Positions 4,431 through 5,023 of a stretch of 5,023 nucleotides of DNA are shown piece after piece; position 1 is the first letter of the stretch, and the number at the start of each line of letters is the position of its first letter. The DNA is taken from the NCBI GenBank assembly GCA_037445245.1, contig JBBIKU010000158.1, positions 1-5,023 of the forward strand, given 5' to 3'. The translations under genes were made by a program, and so were the position numbers. The notes under the pieces were generated by a model. The model was not told the DNA's origin and made no database searches. It saw only the letters and a list, made by a program, of their open reading frames with translations. The DNA comes from JBBIKU01 sp037445245 (GTDB lineage: Bacteria; Chloroflexota; Anaerolineae; Anaerolineales; Anaerolineaceae).

Positions 4431-5023
4431 CTATAACTCTGCGCCGAGCAGGCAGGTCGTAATTTTCTTCACCTGACTCGCCGCACCGAGATACAACCAG
4501 TAAACGAGTTGCTCGCCGGCGGTGGAGCGACCGGTGTCGCCGCCAATCGCCTGACCACTGACCTCAAGTTCGGCGAAACCACCCATTTTTCCATCATCGT
4601 TGTAGATGTGAAACGAACATCCCCGACTGCCAACCTGCACATCCACCTCTTCGATGTACGGCGCGGAAGGATTGTTGAAATAGTTTCGGACGATCAGATA
4701 CGCCTGCCCATCACCCAGTTCGTGGTAATAGCCGGCGCGCCCGAAGACCGTGGCAGCTTTCAGTCCCATTTTGTAGCGATAATCCCCGGTCACCCGGAAG
4801 TGAATGTGATGGGGATGAACGGTCATGTGATCTTTCATCGTCCGGTAGTAATCGTTGATCTCCACGCCGGGTGTGACGGGTACGATCATCGTTCCGCCGG
4901 GATTGAGCTGAATCAGTGACCAAACCTCACTCAGGATGTCGTCGCGCTTGAATTCTTGCAGAGTAACGTGGTGCTCGTAGCCTATATAGTGAACATCCTT
5001 CATCAAATCGGGATAGCGGGTTA
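4431..5023 (-). CDS. Conserved protein of unknown function, C-terminal part (5' end outside window)
   Basis: An open frame enters at the window edge (first whole codon at 5021) and ends at TAG 4433-4431, giving 196 residues. A TTG and an ATG near 5006-5001 could start translation, but the frame is open upstream and no good ribosome binding site precedes them, so the gene probably begins outside. The sequence is rich in beta-strand-like stretches. It has a histidine cluster, HPHHIHF, near residue 50, then FGRAGYYHELGDG, VRNYFNNPSAPYIEEVD, a glycine-rich segment with IYNDDGKMGGFAELEV, and IGGDTGRSTAGEQLVYWLYLG near the end. The last part reminds me of uncharacterised mutarotase-like (DUF6786-type) beta-sandwich proteins, which is a tentative recollection. 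No signal peptide or membrane segment is visible in this part. It lies on the same strand as the aro operon, but nothing links it functionally. Confidence 0.7.
   Translation of the reverse strand, partial: TRYPDLMKDVHYIGYEHHVTLQEFKRDDILSEVWSLIQLNPGGTMIVPVTPGVEINDYYRTMKDHMTVHPHHIHFRVTGDYRYKMGLKAATVFGRAGYYHELGDGQAYLIVRNYFNNPSAPYIEEVDVQVGSRGCSFHIYNDDGKMGGFAELEVSGQAIGGDTGRSTAGEQLVYWLYLGAASQVKKITTCLLGAEL

Overview
The window is a compact bacterial locus with every protein-coding gene on the minus strand, so it reads from high to low coordinates. It carries the front part of an aromatic amino acid operon: promoter, aromatic-rich leader peptide with attenuator, aroH (chorismate mutase), aroF (DAHP synthase with ACT-like domain), tyrA (prephenate dehydrogenase), aroA (EPSP synthase) and the first 26 codons of aroE (shikimate dehydrogenase), which runs off the window. 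GC content is high, Shine-Dalgarno sites are strong (AAGGAGG, GGAGGTGA), and AroH and AroF are of the Bacillus/Thermotoga types. This suggests a high-GC, non-proteobacterial lineage. Chloroflexota is my best guess, but the sequence does not prove it.

Layout from the upstream end: 5023-4431 is the 3' part of a gene of unknown function. 4418-4012 is a 379-bp ISNCY-like transposon derivative with about 52-bp inverted repeats, a gutted transposase and a 14-bp target duplication, inserted just upstream of the operon's -35 box. 4008-3980 is a near-consensus sigma-70 promoter (TTGACA-17-TATACT). 3951-3874 encodes a 25-residue leader peptide with six Phe/Tyr among residues 5-13. It is followed by an intrinsic terminator (3847-3819) directly ahead of the aroH ribosome binding site. 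From 3800 to 1 the five structural genes follow with overlaps of 4, 4 and 4 nt and then a 1-nt gap, so translation is probably coupled throughout.

Functionally, AroF commits carbon to the shikimate pathway, AroE and AroA carry out middle steps towards chorismate, AroH diverts chorismate to prephenate, and TyrA takes prephenate towards tyrosine. The leader senses Phe and Tyr (it contains no Trp codon), which matches enzymes that feed those two amino acids. AroF also has the N-terminal domain through which relatives are feedback inhibited, so the operon looks controlled both at transcription elongation and at the enzyme.

A run of 10 N at 1106-1115 lies inside aroA. Deleting all ten restores one uninterrupted frame across the conserved TMR-LLAG motif, so it looks like an assembly placeholder and not missing sequence. 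The most interesting signals are the Phe/Tyr attenuator, the deleted transposon at the promoter, and the glyphosate-insensitive-type signature in AroA. I found no CRISPR array, tRNA, rRNA or obviously new defence or toxin system.
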